Shown: piece after piece, positions 7,518 to 15,353 of the stretch
Position numbering within the stretch: position 1 is the first letter of the stretch
Layout: every line of letters starts with the position of its first letter
Source: XN24 sp964413755
GTDB taxonomy: Bacteria; Pseudomonadota; Gammaproteobacteria; Steroidobacterales; XN24
DNA length: 17,251 bases
Assembly: GCA_964413755.1 (NCBI GenBank)
Contig: CAYPTW010000055.1
Span: 1 to 17,251, forward strand
Direction of reading: 5' to 3'
Position numbers and translations under genes: made by a program
The notes under the pieces: model-generated
The model's database searches: none
What the model was told of the DNA's origin: nothing
What the model saw: only the letters and a program-made list of their open reading frames with translations

Positions 7518-8885
7518 TTGAGCGAAATACTCACATCAGTGCTGGCTTTCGTGGTCGCGATCAGCGTGCTGGTCGCGGTGCACGAGTTCGGGCATTTCTG
7601 GGTGGCGCGCCGGCTCGGCATCAAGGTGCTGCGTTTTTCCATTGGTTTCGGCAATGCGCTGTGGCGCCGCACCGGGCGCGACGGCACGGAATACTGGATC
7701 TCCGCCATCCCGCTCGGCGGCTACGTCAAGATGCTGGACGAGCGCGAGGGTGACGTGGCGCCGGAAGACCTGCCGCGCTGCTTCAACCGGCAGTCGCCGC
7801 AGCGCCGTATCGCGGTGCTGTTCGCCGGCCCCGCCTTCAATTTTCTCTTTGCCATCGTCGCCTACTGGGCGATGTTCGTAGCCGGCGTACCCGCGGTACA
7901 GCCGGTGATCGGCGCGGTCACGCCGGATTCCCCGGCGGCGGAGGCCGGGCTGGCGCACGGCGATCGCATCGTGGCGGTGGACGGTGCGGCGACCGCGACA
8001 CTCATGGATGCGCAGCTCGAGCTGCTCGGGGCGATGGTCCCGGGCGGCCGCGCCACCCTGCTGGTGGAGGACGAGAGCGGGCTGCAGCGCGAGGCGCGCC
8101 TGGTCTATGCCGGTGACAGCCAGACCCTGACCGAGCCCGGCGCCATGTTCCCGGAACTGGGGCTGGCCCCGTGGCGCCCGCGCATCCCGGCCGTGATCGG
8201 CGAGCTGTTGCCGGAAGGCACTGCGGCGGCTGCGGGCCTGCAAAGCGGCGATCGCGTGCTCAGTGCCGCAGGCGTGCCGATCGAGGACTGGGCCGGCTGG
8301 GTCACTTTCGTGCGCGAGCGCCCCGGCGAGACCGTAGCCCTGCTGGTCGAGCGCGACGGCGCGCCACAGCGCATCGAGCTGTTCATCGGCGCCGCCGACG
8401 AGGACGGAGAGCGCATCGGCCGCATCGGCGCCGGGCCGCAGGTGTCTGCCGAGCTGTGGGACCCGGTGCGCACCGAGCAGCGTTACGGCCCGGTGGCGGC
8501 GGTCGGCGCGGCGGTGAGCGAGACCTGGCGCATGTCGGCCCTCACCGTGACCATGATGGCGCGCATGGTGATGGGGCAGGTGTCGGTGAAGAACATCAGC
8601 GGGCCGATCAACATCGCCCAGGCGGCCGGGTTCACCGCGGCAGCCGGACTGACCGCCTTTGCCAGCTTCCTGGCCATCGTCAGCATCAGCCTCGGCATCA
8701 TCAACCTGTTGCCCATTCCCATGCTTGATGGCGGCCAGATCGTGTACCAGTGCGTGGAACTCGCCAAGGGCAGCCCGGTGTCCGAGCGCGCGCAGCTGAT
8801 CGGCCAGCAGGTGGGCATTGCGCTGCTGCTCATGCTGATGACATTCGCTTTCTACAACGACATCGCGCGTATTGCTGCCGGCTGA
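7518..8885 (+). CDS. rseP: Site-2 zinc protease RseP (regulated intramembrane proteolysis)
   Basis: Inner-membrane metalloprotease that cuts anti-sigma factor RseA (MucA in pseudomonads) after DegS, releasing the envelope-stress sigma factor, and also degrades remnant signal peptides. HEFGH sits at residues 22-26 in the first membrane helix, at the same numbers as E. coli when TTG 7518 is the start. The second zinc motif, NLLPIPMLDGG, has D404 (D402 in E. coli). Two PDZ domains lie between (about 115-200 and 210-290), and the C-terminal membrane helices end near residue 450. Length is 455 (E. coli 450). The frame also allows TTG 7482, adding 12 polar residues. Neither start has a good ribosome-binding site, so I chose by homology. 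The 53-bp gap after dxr holds small GC hairpins but no T-run. Confidence 0.95.
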   Translation: MSEILTSVLAFVVAISVLVAVHEFGHFWVARRLGIKVLRFSIGFGNALWRRTGRDGTEYWISAIPLGGYVKMLDEREGDVAPEDLPRCFNRQSPQRRIAVLFAGPAFNFLFAIVAYWAMFVAGVPAVQPVIGAVTPDSPAAEAGLAHGDRIVAVDGAATATLMDAQLELLGAMVPGGRATLLVEDESGLQREARLVYAGDSQTLTEPGAMFPELGLAPWRPRIPAVIGELLPEGTAAAAGLQSGDRVLSAAGVPIEDWAGWVTFVRERPGETVALLVERDGAPQRIELFIGAADEDGERIGRIGAGPQVSAELWDPVRTEQRYGPVAAVGAAVSETWRMSALTVTMMARMVMGQVSVKNISGPINIAQAAGFTAAAGLTAFASFLAIVSISLGIINLLPIPMLDGGQIVYQCVELAKGSPVSERAQLIGQQVGIALLLMLMTFAFYNDIARIAAG

Positions 8886-8892
8886 GGTGACA

Positions 8893-11274
8893 GTGAAGCA
8901 ACTCTTGCGGACAGGGCTGGTGGCGTGCCTGCTGGCGCTCGGTTGGGCCGGCGGCGCGGCGGCGCAGGACGACCAGGCATTCACCGTGCGCGACATGCGC
9001 GTGGAGGGCCTGCAGCGCATCGCCGAGGGCACGGTGTTCAACTACCTCCCCATCAGCATCGGGGACCGGATCGACGACGCGCGCGTGGCGGAGGCGATTC
9101 GCGCCGTGTTCGGCACCGGCCTGTTCGCGGACGTGGAGTTCCGGCGCGACGGCGACACCCTCGTGATCGCGGTGCGCGAGCGCCCGTCGATCCGCCGGCT
9201 CACCCTCAGCGGCAACAAGGACATCAAGACCGAGGACCTCGAGGAGTCGCTGCGCGGCGTCGGCCTGGCACGCGGGCGCACCTTCGACCGGCCGGTGCTG
9301 GACGAGGTCGAGCGCTTCATGACCGACCAGTACTACAGCCGCGGCAAGTACGGTGTCGTCATCGACACCAAGGTCGAGGAGAACGAGGCCGAGAACACGG
9401 TCGATATCAGCATCAACGTGCAGGAAGGCGAGCGGGCGCGCATCCGGCAGGTCGCCATCGTCGGCAACGAGGTGTTCAGCGACGAGGACCTGCTGGACGA
9501 GTTTGAACTCCGCACGCGCAACTGGCTGTCCTGGTATCGCCAGGACGACCGCTATTCGCGCGAGTCCCTGGTGGGCGACCTGGAGACGCTCCAGTCCTTC
9601 TACATGGACCGCGGCTACGCCAACTTCGACGTCGAGTCCACGCAGGTCCAGATCTCGCCAGACCGCCAGGACATCTTCATCACCATCAACGTCAGCGAGG
9701 GCGAGCCGCATCGCATCTCGGAAGTGCGCATCGCCGGCAAGACCCCGGTGCCCGAGGAGCAGCTGCGCGCCCTCATCCTGACCAAGCCCGGCGATACCTT
9801 CTCGCGACGGCAGCTCACGCAGACGGCGGAGCTGATGACCTTCCGCCTCGGTGAGGACGGTTTCGCCTTCGCGCGCGTCGACCCGGTGCCGACCATCACC
9901 CCGGGGACCAACGACGTCTCGGTCACCTTCTACATCGAGCCGGGCAAGCGGGCCTACGTGCGTCGCATCAGCTTCGCCGGCACCAGTTCGACCAACGACG
10001 AAGTCCTGCGCCGCGAAATGCGCCAGATGGAAGGCGCGTATCTCTCCAACCGGGCGCTGGAGCGCTCGGAGCAGCGCGTGCGCCGGCTGCCTTACCTCGA
10101 GGATGTGAAACGGGAAACCTTCCCGGTGATCGGCAGCGACGATCTCGTCGACGTGGAGTTCGCGGTCAAGGAAGGCCTGCCCGGCAGCTTCGGCGGCGGC
10201 ATCGGTTACTCCGGCCTGCAGGGCGTCATCTTCAACGCCAACTTCGTGCACACCAACTTCCTCGGCACCGGCAACCGCATCGAGGCCGACCTCAATACCG
10301 GGCAGTTCTCGACCGTCTACAGTTTCCTGCACACCGATCCATACGTGACGCCGGACGGTGTCTCGCGCACGGTCTCCGCCTCCTACCGGGACATCACCCA
10401 GTTCGTTTCCGGGGCCTCCGAGTTCGGCACCAAGACGGCCTCCGTCGGTATCGAGTACGGTTACCCGATCTCCGAGTACACGCGGTTGCGCTTCGGCACG
10501 CAGCTGTACGACTCGCGCCTGCTGACCAACGCCTCCAGTCCCTTCCAGTCCCTGCGCTGGGTGCAGTTGAACGGCGATGCGAGGGAACGCGAGGTGATCG
10601 GCGGCACGCTCTTCGAGACGCAGTTCCAGTCCTACGAGCTGGTGCTCGGCTGGACTTACGACACGCGCAACCGGGTGTTCTTCGCGGACCGCGGCGCGCG
10701 GCACCGTATCTCCCTGAACTACACCGTGCCCGGCAGCTCGGTGGAGTACTACACGGTGCAGCTGGACGCGCTGAAATACTTCCCCTTCTTCGGCCCCACG
10801 TTCCTGGAGTGGAGCGGCGAGGTCAACTTTGCCGAGGCGCTCGGGGACACCACGGAAATCCCGCCCTTCCGGCGCTACTTCGGCGGCGGGCCCGGCTCGG
10901 TGCGCGGCTTCCGCGAGGGTTGGCTCGGCCCGCGCGATACCAACGAGAACCCTTACGGCGGCAACCTGGAGGTGAGCTCGCAGCTGGAGCTGATATTTCC
11001 CCTGCCGGGCGAGATCGGCAACACCACGCGTTTAAGTTTGTTCTTCGACGCCGGTAATATATTCTCCACTGACACGACACCGTTCTTCGACCGGGTGACG
11101 GGAGAGCCGATCGATTACACCTTCGACTTCTCCAGTCTGAGGTATTCCGCGGGCGTGTCGGTGCAATGGCTGGCACCGCTGGGGCTGTTCAGGTTCAGTT
11201 ATGCCCTCCCGATGAACAGCGAGCCGGGAGACCGGACGGAGGGCTTCCAGTTCACGGTAGGCTCGGCGTTTTGA
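8893..11274 (+). CDS. bamA: Outer membrane protein assembly factor BamA
   Basis: Central Omp85 subunit of the BAM complex, which inserts beta-barrel proteins into the outer membrane. Residues 1-24 form a signal peptide (MKQLLRTGLVACLLALGWAG, then GAAA) with likely cleavage before QDDQAF. Five POTRA domains follow to about residue 425 (starts such as FTVRDMRVEGLQRI and RIRQVAIVGNEVF), then a 16-strand barrel. The conserved loop-6 motif VRGF is at 670-673 (E. coli 660-663), and the protein ends FQFTVGSAF with the terminal phenylalanine of an outer-membrane beta signal. Length is 793 (E. coli 810). GTG 8893 has GAGG 5 bases upstream; GTG 8887 would add two residues. The last 90 or so codons use many codons rare in this window. 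It follows rseP by 7 bp and precedes skp, as in E. coli. Confidence 0.97.
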   Translation: MKQLLRTGLVACLLALGWAGGAAAQDDQAFTVRDMRVEGLQRIAEGTVFNYLPISIGDRIDDARVAEAIRAVFGTGLFADVEFRRDGDTLVIAVRERPSIRRLTLSGNKDIKTEDLEESLRGVGLARGRTFDRPVLDEVERFMTDQYYSRGKYGVVIDTKVEENEAENTVDISINVQEGERARIRQVAIVGNEVFSDEDLLDEFELRTRNWLSWYRQDDRYSRESLVGDLETLQSFYMDRGYANFDVESTQVQISPDRQDIFITINVSEGEPHRISEVRIAGKTPVPEEQLRALILTKPGDTFSRRQLTQTAELMTFRLGEDGFAFARVDPVPTITPGTNDVSVTFYIEPGKRAYVRRISFAGTSSTNDEVLRREMRQMEGAYLSNRALERSEQRVRRLPYLEDVKRETFPVIGSDDLVDVEFAVKEGLPGSFGGGIGYSGLQGVIFNANFVHTNFLGTGNRIEADLNTGQFSTVYSFLHTDPYVTPDGVSRTVSASYRDITQFVSGASEFGTKTASVGIEYGYPISEYTRLRFGTQLYDSRLLTNASSPFQSLRWVQLNGDAREREVIGGTLFETQFQSYELVLGWTYDTRNRVFFADRGARHRISLNYTVPGSSVEYYTVQLDALKYFPFFGPTFLEWSGEVNFAEALGDTTEIPPFRRYFGGGPGSVRGFREGWLGPRDTNENPYGGNLEVSSQLELIFPLPGEIGNTTRLSLFFDAGNIFSTDTTPFFDRVTGEPIDYTFDFSSLRYSAGVSVQWLAPLGLFRFSYALPMNSEPGDRTEGFQFTVGSAF

Positions 11275-11335
11275 GGCCGGGCCGGCAGGAGTCCGACGCG
11301 ACTCGCAAGATTCGTAATTGAGGAACGCACATTTT

Positions 11336-11857
11336 ATGAACGCATTCACTCGCATTTTCGGCGCGCTGCTGCTGGCGGCGCTCATCACGGTCCCGGCCAC
11401 CGCGGCTGCGGAAGCCCGTATCGGCGTGGTCAAGCTCAACCGGCTGTTCGAGGAGGCGCCGCAGGCCCTCGCCCTGCAGCGCTCGCTCACCGAGGAGTTC
11501 GCGCCGCGCGAGCGCGAGCTGCGCGCCAAGCAGGAAGAGCTGGTGGCGGTACAGGAGCGGCTGCAGAAGTCCGATGACTTCATGTCGGACGAGGAGCGGC
11601 GTCGCCTGGAGCAGCAGTTCCGCGACGGGCAGCGCGACCTGCAGCGCACGCAGAACGAGTTCGTCGAGGACGTGAACCTGCGCCGCAACGAGCGCCTCGG
11701 CGAGCTGCAGCGCCTGTTCATTTCCGAGATCCAGGCTTACGGCCAGGCGCAGGGTTTCGACCTGGTGCTGGTCGAAGGCTTCATCCACGCCAGCGATTCG
11801 CTCGACATCACGCAGCAGGTCCTGCAGGTCCTGCAGCGACGCCACCAGGGCGGCTGA
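11336..11857 (+). CDS. skp: Periplasmic chaperone Skp (OmpH family)
   Basis: Trimeric periplasmic chaperone that holds unfolded outer-membrane proteins on the way to BamA, encoded just upstream. The N-terminal 25 residues are a signal peptide (MNAFTRIFGALLLAALITVP, then ATAAA), followed by the family opening ARIGVVKLNRLFEEAPQA. The middle (about 45-130) is a long charged helical stretch rich in Glu, Arg and Gln, consistent with the coiled-coil tentacles. The C-terminus FDLVLVEGFIHASDSLDITQ resembles the beta-strand return of Skp. Length is 173 (E. coli 161). ATG 11336 has GAGGAA about 10 bases upstream; TTG 11318 would add six residues. Sequence conservation in this family is low, so the call relies on layout and position as well. 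Confidence 0.92.
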   Translation: MNAFTRIFGALLLAALITVPATAAAEARIGVVKLNRLFEEAPQALALQRSLTEEFAPRERELRAKQEELVAVQERLQKSDDFMSDEERRRLEQQFRDGQRDLQRTQNEFVEDVNLRRNERLGELQRLFISEIQAYGQAQGFDLVLVEGFIHASDSLDITQQVLQVLQRRHQGG

Positions 11858-11874
11858 GAGCGCGGCGCGCGCCC

Positions 11875-12903
11875 ATGAGCCGGAGCCTCGGCGAGCTCGC
11901 CGTCCGCCACGGCCTCGAGCTGCGTGGTGATCCGGACGCCCGTGTCGCGCGCGTCGGTACGCTGCACGGCGCCGGCCCGGACGCGGTGTCCTTCCTGGCC
12001 AACCCGCGCTACCGCAAGTACCTCGCCACGACCCGCGCCGGCGCAGTGGTGATCGAGCCCGAGCTGGCGGAGGGGTGCGCGGTGCCGGTGCTGGTGGCGG
12101 CAAATCCGTATGCTGCGTATGCGCGCATCGCCGCCGACCTGCATCCGGTGCCTGAATTCACGCCGGGGGTCAGCCCGGCGGCCCACGTGGCCGCTGGCGC
12201 CGAGGTGGCCGCAGACGCCGGGGTGGCACCGGGGGCGGTGATCGAGGCCGGCGCACGCGTCGGCGCAGGCGCCTGGATCGGCCCGAACTGCGTGGTGGGC
12301 GCGGGCGCGGAAGTCGGCGCCGGCAGCCGCCTGGTCGCCGGCGTCACGCTGTGCCACGGGGTGAAGATCGGCGCGCGCGTCCTGCTTCATCCCGGCGTGG
12401 TGATCGGCGGCGACGGCTTCGGCATTGCGCGCGAGCCGGCCGGCTGGATCAAGGTGCCCCAGGTCGGTAGCGTGATCATCGGCGACGACGTGGAGATCGG
12501 CGCCAACACCACCGTCGACCGCGGTGCGATCGAGGACACCGTCATCGAGGACGGCGTCAAGCTCGACAACCAGATCCAGGTGGGACACAACGTGCGCCTC
12601 GGAGCGCATACGGTGGTGGCCGGCTGCGCCGCGATCGCCGGCAGCACGACCATCGGCCGCAACTGCATGATCGCAGGCTGCACGGGTATCGGCGGGCATC
12701 TCGAGATCGCCGACGGCGTGGTGATTACCGGGATGAGCATGGTGAGCCATTCCATCCGCGAGCCGGGCGTATACTCGGGTTCACTGCCGGTGGACGAGGC
12801 CGCCCGCTGGCGACGCAATGCGGCGCGCTTCCGCCAGCTCGACAAGCTGGCCCGGCGCGTGGCACGCATGGAACGCGACAGGGGAGAATCCGAGGATGAC
12901 TGA
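11875..12903 (+). CDS. lpxD: UDP-3-O-(3-hydroxyacyl)glucosamine N-acyltransferase
   Basis: Third step of lipid A synthesis: adds a second 3-hydroxyacyl chain, from acyl-ACP, to the glucosamine nitrogen. Residues 1-100 are the uridine-binding N-terminal domain (VSFLANPRYRKYL). A left-handed beta helix of hexapeptide repeats follows (about 105-310), including HPGVVIGGDGFGIA and GANTTVDRGAIEDT, and a C-terminal helix closes the protein. The catalytic histidine is H238 in NQIQVGHNV (H239 in E. coli). Length is 342 (E. coli 341). ATG 11875 has no strong ribosome-binding site; skp ends 17 bp upstream. The gene overlaps fabZ by 8 bases. Confidence 0.97.
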   Translation: MSRSLGELAVRHGLELRGDPDARVARVGTLHGAGPDAVSFLANPRYRKYLATTRAGAVVIEPELAEGCAVPVLVAANPYAAYARIAADLHPVPEFTPGVSPAAHVAAGAEVAADAGVAPGAVIEAGARVGAGAWIGPNCVVGAGAEVGAGSRLVAGVTLCHGVKIGARVLLHPGVVIGGDGFGIAREPAGWIKVPQVGSVIIGDDVEIGANTTVDRGAIEDTVIEDGVKLDNQIQVGHNVRLGAHTVVAGCAAIAGSTTIGRNCMIAGCTGIGGHLEIADGVVITGMSMVSHSIREPGVYSGSLPVDEAARWRRNAARFRQLDKLARRVARMERDRGESEDD

Positions 12904-13354
12904 AGACAGCGCGCTGGACCTCCAGCGCATCATGATCTACCTGCCGCACCGCTACCCGTTCCTGCTCATCGACCGGGTGCTGGAACACACCCCCGGCAAA
13001 GACCTGACGGCCATCAAGAACGTCACCATCAACGAGCCGTTCTTCCAGGGCCACTTTCCCTTCCGCCCGGTGATGCCCGGCGTGCTCCTGGTCGAGGCCA
13101 TGGCGCAGGCGGCCGGCGTGCTGGCGTTCCGCACTGCCGGCGTCGAGCCCGACGAGAACTTCGCCTTCTACTTCGTGGGCATCGACAAGACCCGTTTTCG
13201 TGCCCCGGTGGTGCCCGGCGACCAGCTGGTGCTCAAGGCCACCTACGAGCGGCGCATCCGCACCATCTGGCGCTTCAGCACGACGGCCTTCGTCGATGGC
13301 CGCCGGGTGGCTTCCGCCGAGATCATGATTGCGCCGGAGGGCGGTCAGCAGTGA
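12896..13354 (+). CDS. fabZ: (3R)-hydroxyacyl-ACP dehydratase FabZ
   Basis: Hot-dog-fold dehydratase of fatty acid elongation. It competes with LpxA and LpxD for 3-hydroxyacyl-ACP, so it helps balance phospholipid against lipid A. The catalytic pair is H53 (GHFPFRPVMPGV) and E67 (LLVEAMAQ), matching H54/E68 of the E. coli enzyme. LPHRYPFLLIDRV and FVGIDKTRFRAPVVPGD are also typical. Length is 152 (E. coli 151). ATG 12896 lies inside the end of lpxD (8-base overlap), with GGGGAG 9 bases upstream, and the stop overlaps the lpxA GTG by 4 bases, so all three genes are probably coupled. Confidence 0.97.
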   Translation: MTEDSALDLQRIMIYLPHRYPFLLIDRVLEHTPGKDLTAIKNVTINEPFFQGHFPFRPVMPGVLLVEAMAQAAGVLAFRTAGVEPDENFAFYFVGIDKTRFRAPVVPGDQLVLKATYERRIRTIWRFSTTAFVDGRRVASAEIMIAPEGGQQ

Positions 13355-14121
13355 TCCATCCCAGCGCCGTGGTCGCGCCCAGCGCCCGGATTCACGAGAG
13401 CGTCGAGGTCGGTCCCTACGCGGTCATCGGCGAGGAGGTCGAGATCGGCGCGGGCAGTGTCATCGGCCCGCACGTCGTGGTCCGGGGACCGACCGTCATC
13501 GGGCGCGAAAACCGCATCTTCCAGTTCGCCTCCATCGGCGACGAGCCGCAGGACAAGAAGTACGCCGGCGAGCCCACCCGGCTGGTGATCGGCGACCGCA
13601 ACACCATCCGCGAGTGCGTGACCATCAACCGCGGCACGGTGCAGGACCAGGGCGAGACGGTGATCGGCAACGACAACTGGATCATGGCCTACGTGCACAT
13701 CGCGCACGACTGCGTGCTGGGCGACAACATCATCCTCGCCAACAACGCCTCCCTGGCTGGCCACTGCCACGTCAGCGACTGGGTGATCTTTGGCGGCTTT
13801 GCGGGGCTGCACCAGTTCTGCCGCGTCGGGGCGCACGCCTTCATCGGCAAGTACGCCGGGCTGAGCCAGGACGTGCCCGCGTACGTCATGGTGGCCGGCA
13901 CGCCGCCGGCGCCGCACGGCATCAACAGCGAGGGGCTGAAACGACGCGGATTCTCCGCGCAGCAGATCGCCAACATCCGGCACGCCTACAAGGTGCTGTA
14001 TCGCAGCGGCCTGAAACTTGCGGAGGCGACGGCGGAGCTCGAGCGGCTGGCCGCAGAGCAGCCCGAGCTCGAGATCTTCGTCGCTTCGATCCGCAATTCC
14101 AACCGCAGTATCGTTCGCTAG
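13351..14121 (+). CDS. lpxA: UDP-N-acetylglucosamine O-acyltransferase LpxA
   Basis: First step of lipid A synthesis: transfers 3-hydroxyacyl from ACP to the 3-OH of UDP-GlcNAc. A hexapeptide-repeat beta helix runs from MIHPSAVVAPSARIH to about residue 185. The catalytic histidine is H119 in HIAHDC (H125 in E. coli, constant offset of 6). QFASIGDEPQDKKYAGEPT, HRGTVQ-like NRGTVQ and GINSEGLKRRGFS are family hallmarks. Length is 256 (E. coli 262). Residue 167, which aligns with the chain-length residue G173 of E. coli and M169 of Pseudomonas aeruginosa, is lysine here. The GTG at 13351 overlaps the fabZ stop (GTGA) and has GGAGGG 9 bases upstream. Confidence 0.97.
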   Translation: MIHPSAVVAPSARIHESVEVGPYAVIGEEVEIGAGSVIGPHVVVRGPTVIGRENRIFQFASIGDEPQDKKYAGEPTRLVIGDRNTIRECVTINRGTVQDQGETVIGNDNWIMAYVHIAHDCVLGDNIILANNASLAGHCHVSDWVIFGGFAGLHQFCRVGAHAFIGKYAGLSQDVPAYVMVAGTPPAPHGINSEGLKRRGFSAQQIANIRHAYKVLYRSGLKLAEATAELERLAAEQPELEIFVASIRNSNRSIVR

Positions 14122-14132
14122 CCGGGCGCGCA

Positions 14133-15353
14133 ATGCCTGGCCACGGCGTCAAACCCACTCCCTTGCCGCACGGCGGTCTGCGCATCGGCCTGGTCGCGGG
14201 CGAGGCTTCGGGTGACCTGCTCGGCGCCGGGCTGGCCCGCGCGCTGCTTCGCCGCTATCCGGACGCCCGCCTGGCAGGCATCGCAGGGCCGGCCATGCAG
14301 GCCGAGGGCGTGCAGAGCTGGGCGCCGATGGAACAGCTTTCGGTGATGGGCCTGGCCGAGGTCCTGCGCCACCTGCCGGGCCTGCTGGCGCTGCGGCGCG
14401 GCCTGGTCGGCGCCTTCGAGCGTTTCCGTCCCCACGTCGTGGTCGGCATCGACGCCCCGGATTTCAACCTCGGCCTGGAACGGCGGCTGCGTGAGCGGGG
14501 CCTGCGCACCATGCACTACGTCAGTCCCTCGATCTGGGCCTGGCGCCCCGGGCGTGTCCACACCATCGCGCGCGCCGCCGACGAAGTGTTGTGCCTGCTG
14601 CCGTTCGAGCCGCCGCTGTACGCCGAGCATGGCGTCTCCGCCCGCTTCGTCGGTCATCCCATGGCGGACGACATCCCGCTGCAGCCGAACCACGCGGCGG
14701 CGCGGCTCGAGCTGGGCGTGGAACAGGCCGGGCAGGGGAGCGTGGTGGCGCTGCTGCCGGGCAGCCGGCACGGCGAGGTGGCGCGGGTCGGCGGCGTGCT
14801 GGCCGCGGCGGCCGGCCTGCTCGCCGCGCGCCGGCCCGGGATCCGCTTCATCGCGGCGATGGCCTCGCCGGCCCTGCGCGAGCACTTCGCGGCGCAGCTG
14901 GCGGAGCATGCGCCGGGTGCGGACGTGCGCCTGGTGGAGGGACGCTCACGCACCGTGATGGCGGCTGCCGACGTGGTGTTGCTGGCCTCCGGCACGGCCA
15001 CCCTGGAGGCGGCGTTGCTGAAGCGGCCGATGGTGGTGGTGTACCGCCTGGCGCCGCTCACCGTCGGCATCGTGCGCGGGCTGCGCCTGATGAAGACGGA
15101 GAATTACTCGCTGCCCAACCTGCTCGCCGGCGAGGCGCTGGTGCCTGAGCTGATCCAGGAGGCAGCGACGCCCGAGCGGATTGCGGACGAGGCGGCGGGC
15201 CTGCTGGACGATGCGTCGCGCCGGGCACGCCTGGAGGCCCGCTTCACCGAGATGCACCACCTGTTGCGGCGCGATGCGGACCGCCAGGCGGCCGAGGCCG
15301 TGCTGGGGATGGCCGGACGGCTGCCCCCGGCGCGGGCAGAGGCAGCGTCGTGA
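14133..15353 (+). CDS. lpxB: Lipid A disaccharide synthase LpxB
   Basis: Peripheral membrane GT19 glycosyltransferase that joins UDP-2,3-diacylglucosamine and lipid X into the lipid A disaccharide. GLVAGEASGD (about 19-28) opens the N-terminal Rossmann-like fold; GIDAPDFN with D107 is the conserved active-site segment; YVSPSIWAWRPGR follows. The UDP-binding half has ALLPGSRHGEV and LASGTATLEAAL, then MVVVYRLAPLT and ENYSLPNLLAGEALVPELIQ. Length is 406 (E. coli 382), with a short N-terminal addition (MPGHGVKPTPLPHGG). ATG 14133 lacks a good ribosome-binding site; TTG 14163 would give a length closer to the family. The frame remains open far upstream through lpxA in another register, but that part is only a shadow. 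The stop overlaps rnhB by 4 bases. Confidence 0.96.
   Translation: MPGHGVKPTPLPHGGLRIGLVAGEASGDLLGAGLARALLRRYPDARLAGIAGPAMQAEGVQSWAPMEQLSVMGLAEVLRHLPGLLALRRGLVGAFERFRPHVVVGIDAPDFNLGLERRLRERGLRTMHYVSPSIWAWRPGRVHTIARAADEVLCLLPFEPPLYAEHGVSARFVGHPMADDIPLQPNHAAARLELGVEQAGQGSVVALLPGSRHGEVARVGGVLAAAAGLLAARRPGIRFIAAMASPALREHFAAQLAEHAPGADVRLVEGRSRTVMAAADVVLLASGTATLEAALLKRPMVVVYRLAPLTVGIVRGLRLMKTENYSLPNLLAGEALVPELIQEAATPERIADEAAGLLDDASRRARLEARFTEMHHLLRRDADRQAAEAVLGMAGRLPPARAEAAS

Noticed and set aside
8756..8785. GGAACTC ... GTCCGA inside rseP as a sigma-E promoter for bamA
   Set aside because: The spacing between GAACTC and TCCGA is 18 bases, longer than the usual 16 or so, both elements deviate from consensus, and the DNA encodes the conserved GSPVSER segment. 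Not strong enough to call.
8920..8928. LVAC near the BamA N-terminus matches a lipobox pattern
   Set aside because: Cysteine would be residue 12, leaving too short a hydrophobic segment before it. The signal peptide continues to an AAA site, and BamA is not a lipoprotein.
11816..11833. Tandem 9-bp repeat CAGGTCCTG in the end of skp
   Set aside because: Only two units encoding QVLQVL of a helical segment; expected by chance in a biased coding sequence.
13329..14132. The lpxB reading frame stays open upstream through the whole of lpxA, suggesting a 674-residue fusion protein
   Set aside because: The upstream translation is Arg/Gly/Pro-rich with no family motif and is the shifted frame of lpxA, which is intact. 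High GC keeps alternative frames open. LpxB homology begins after 14133.
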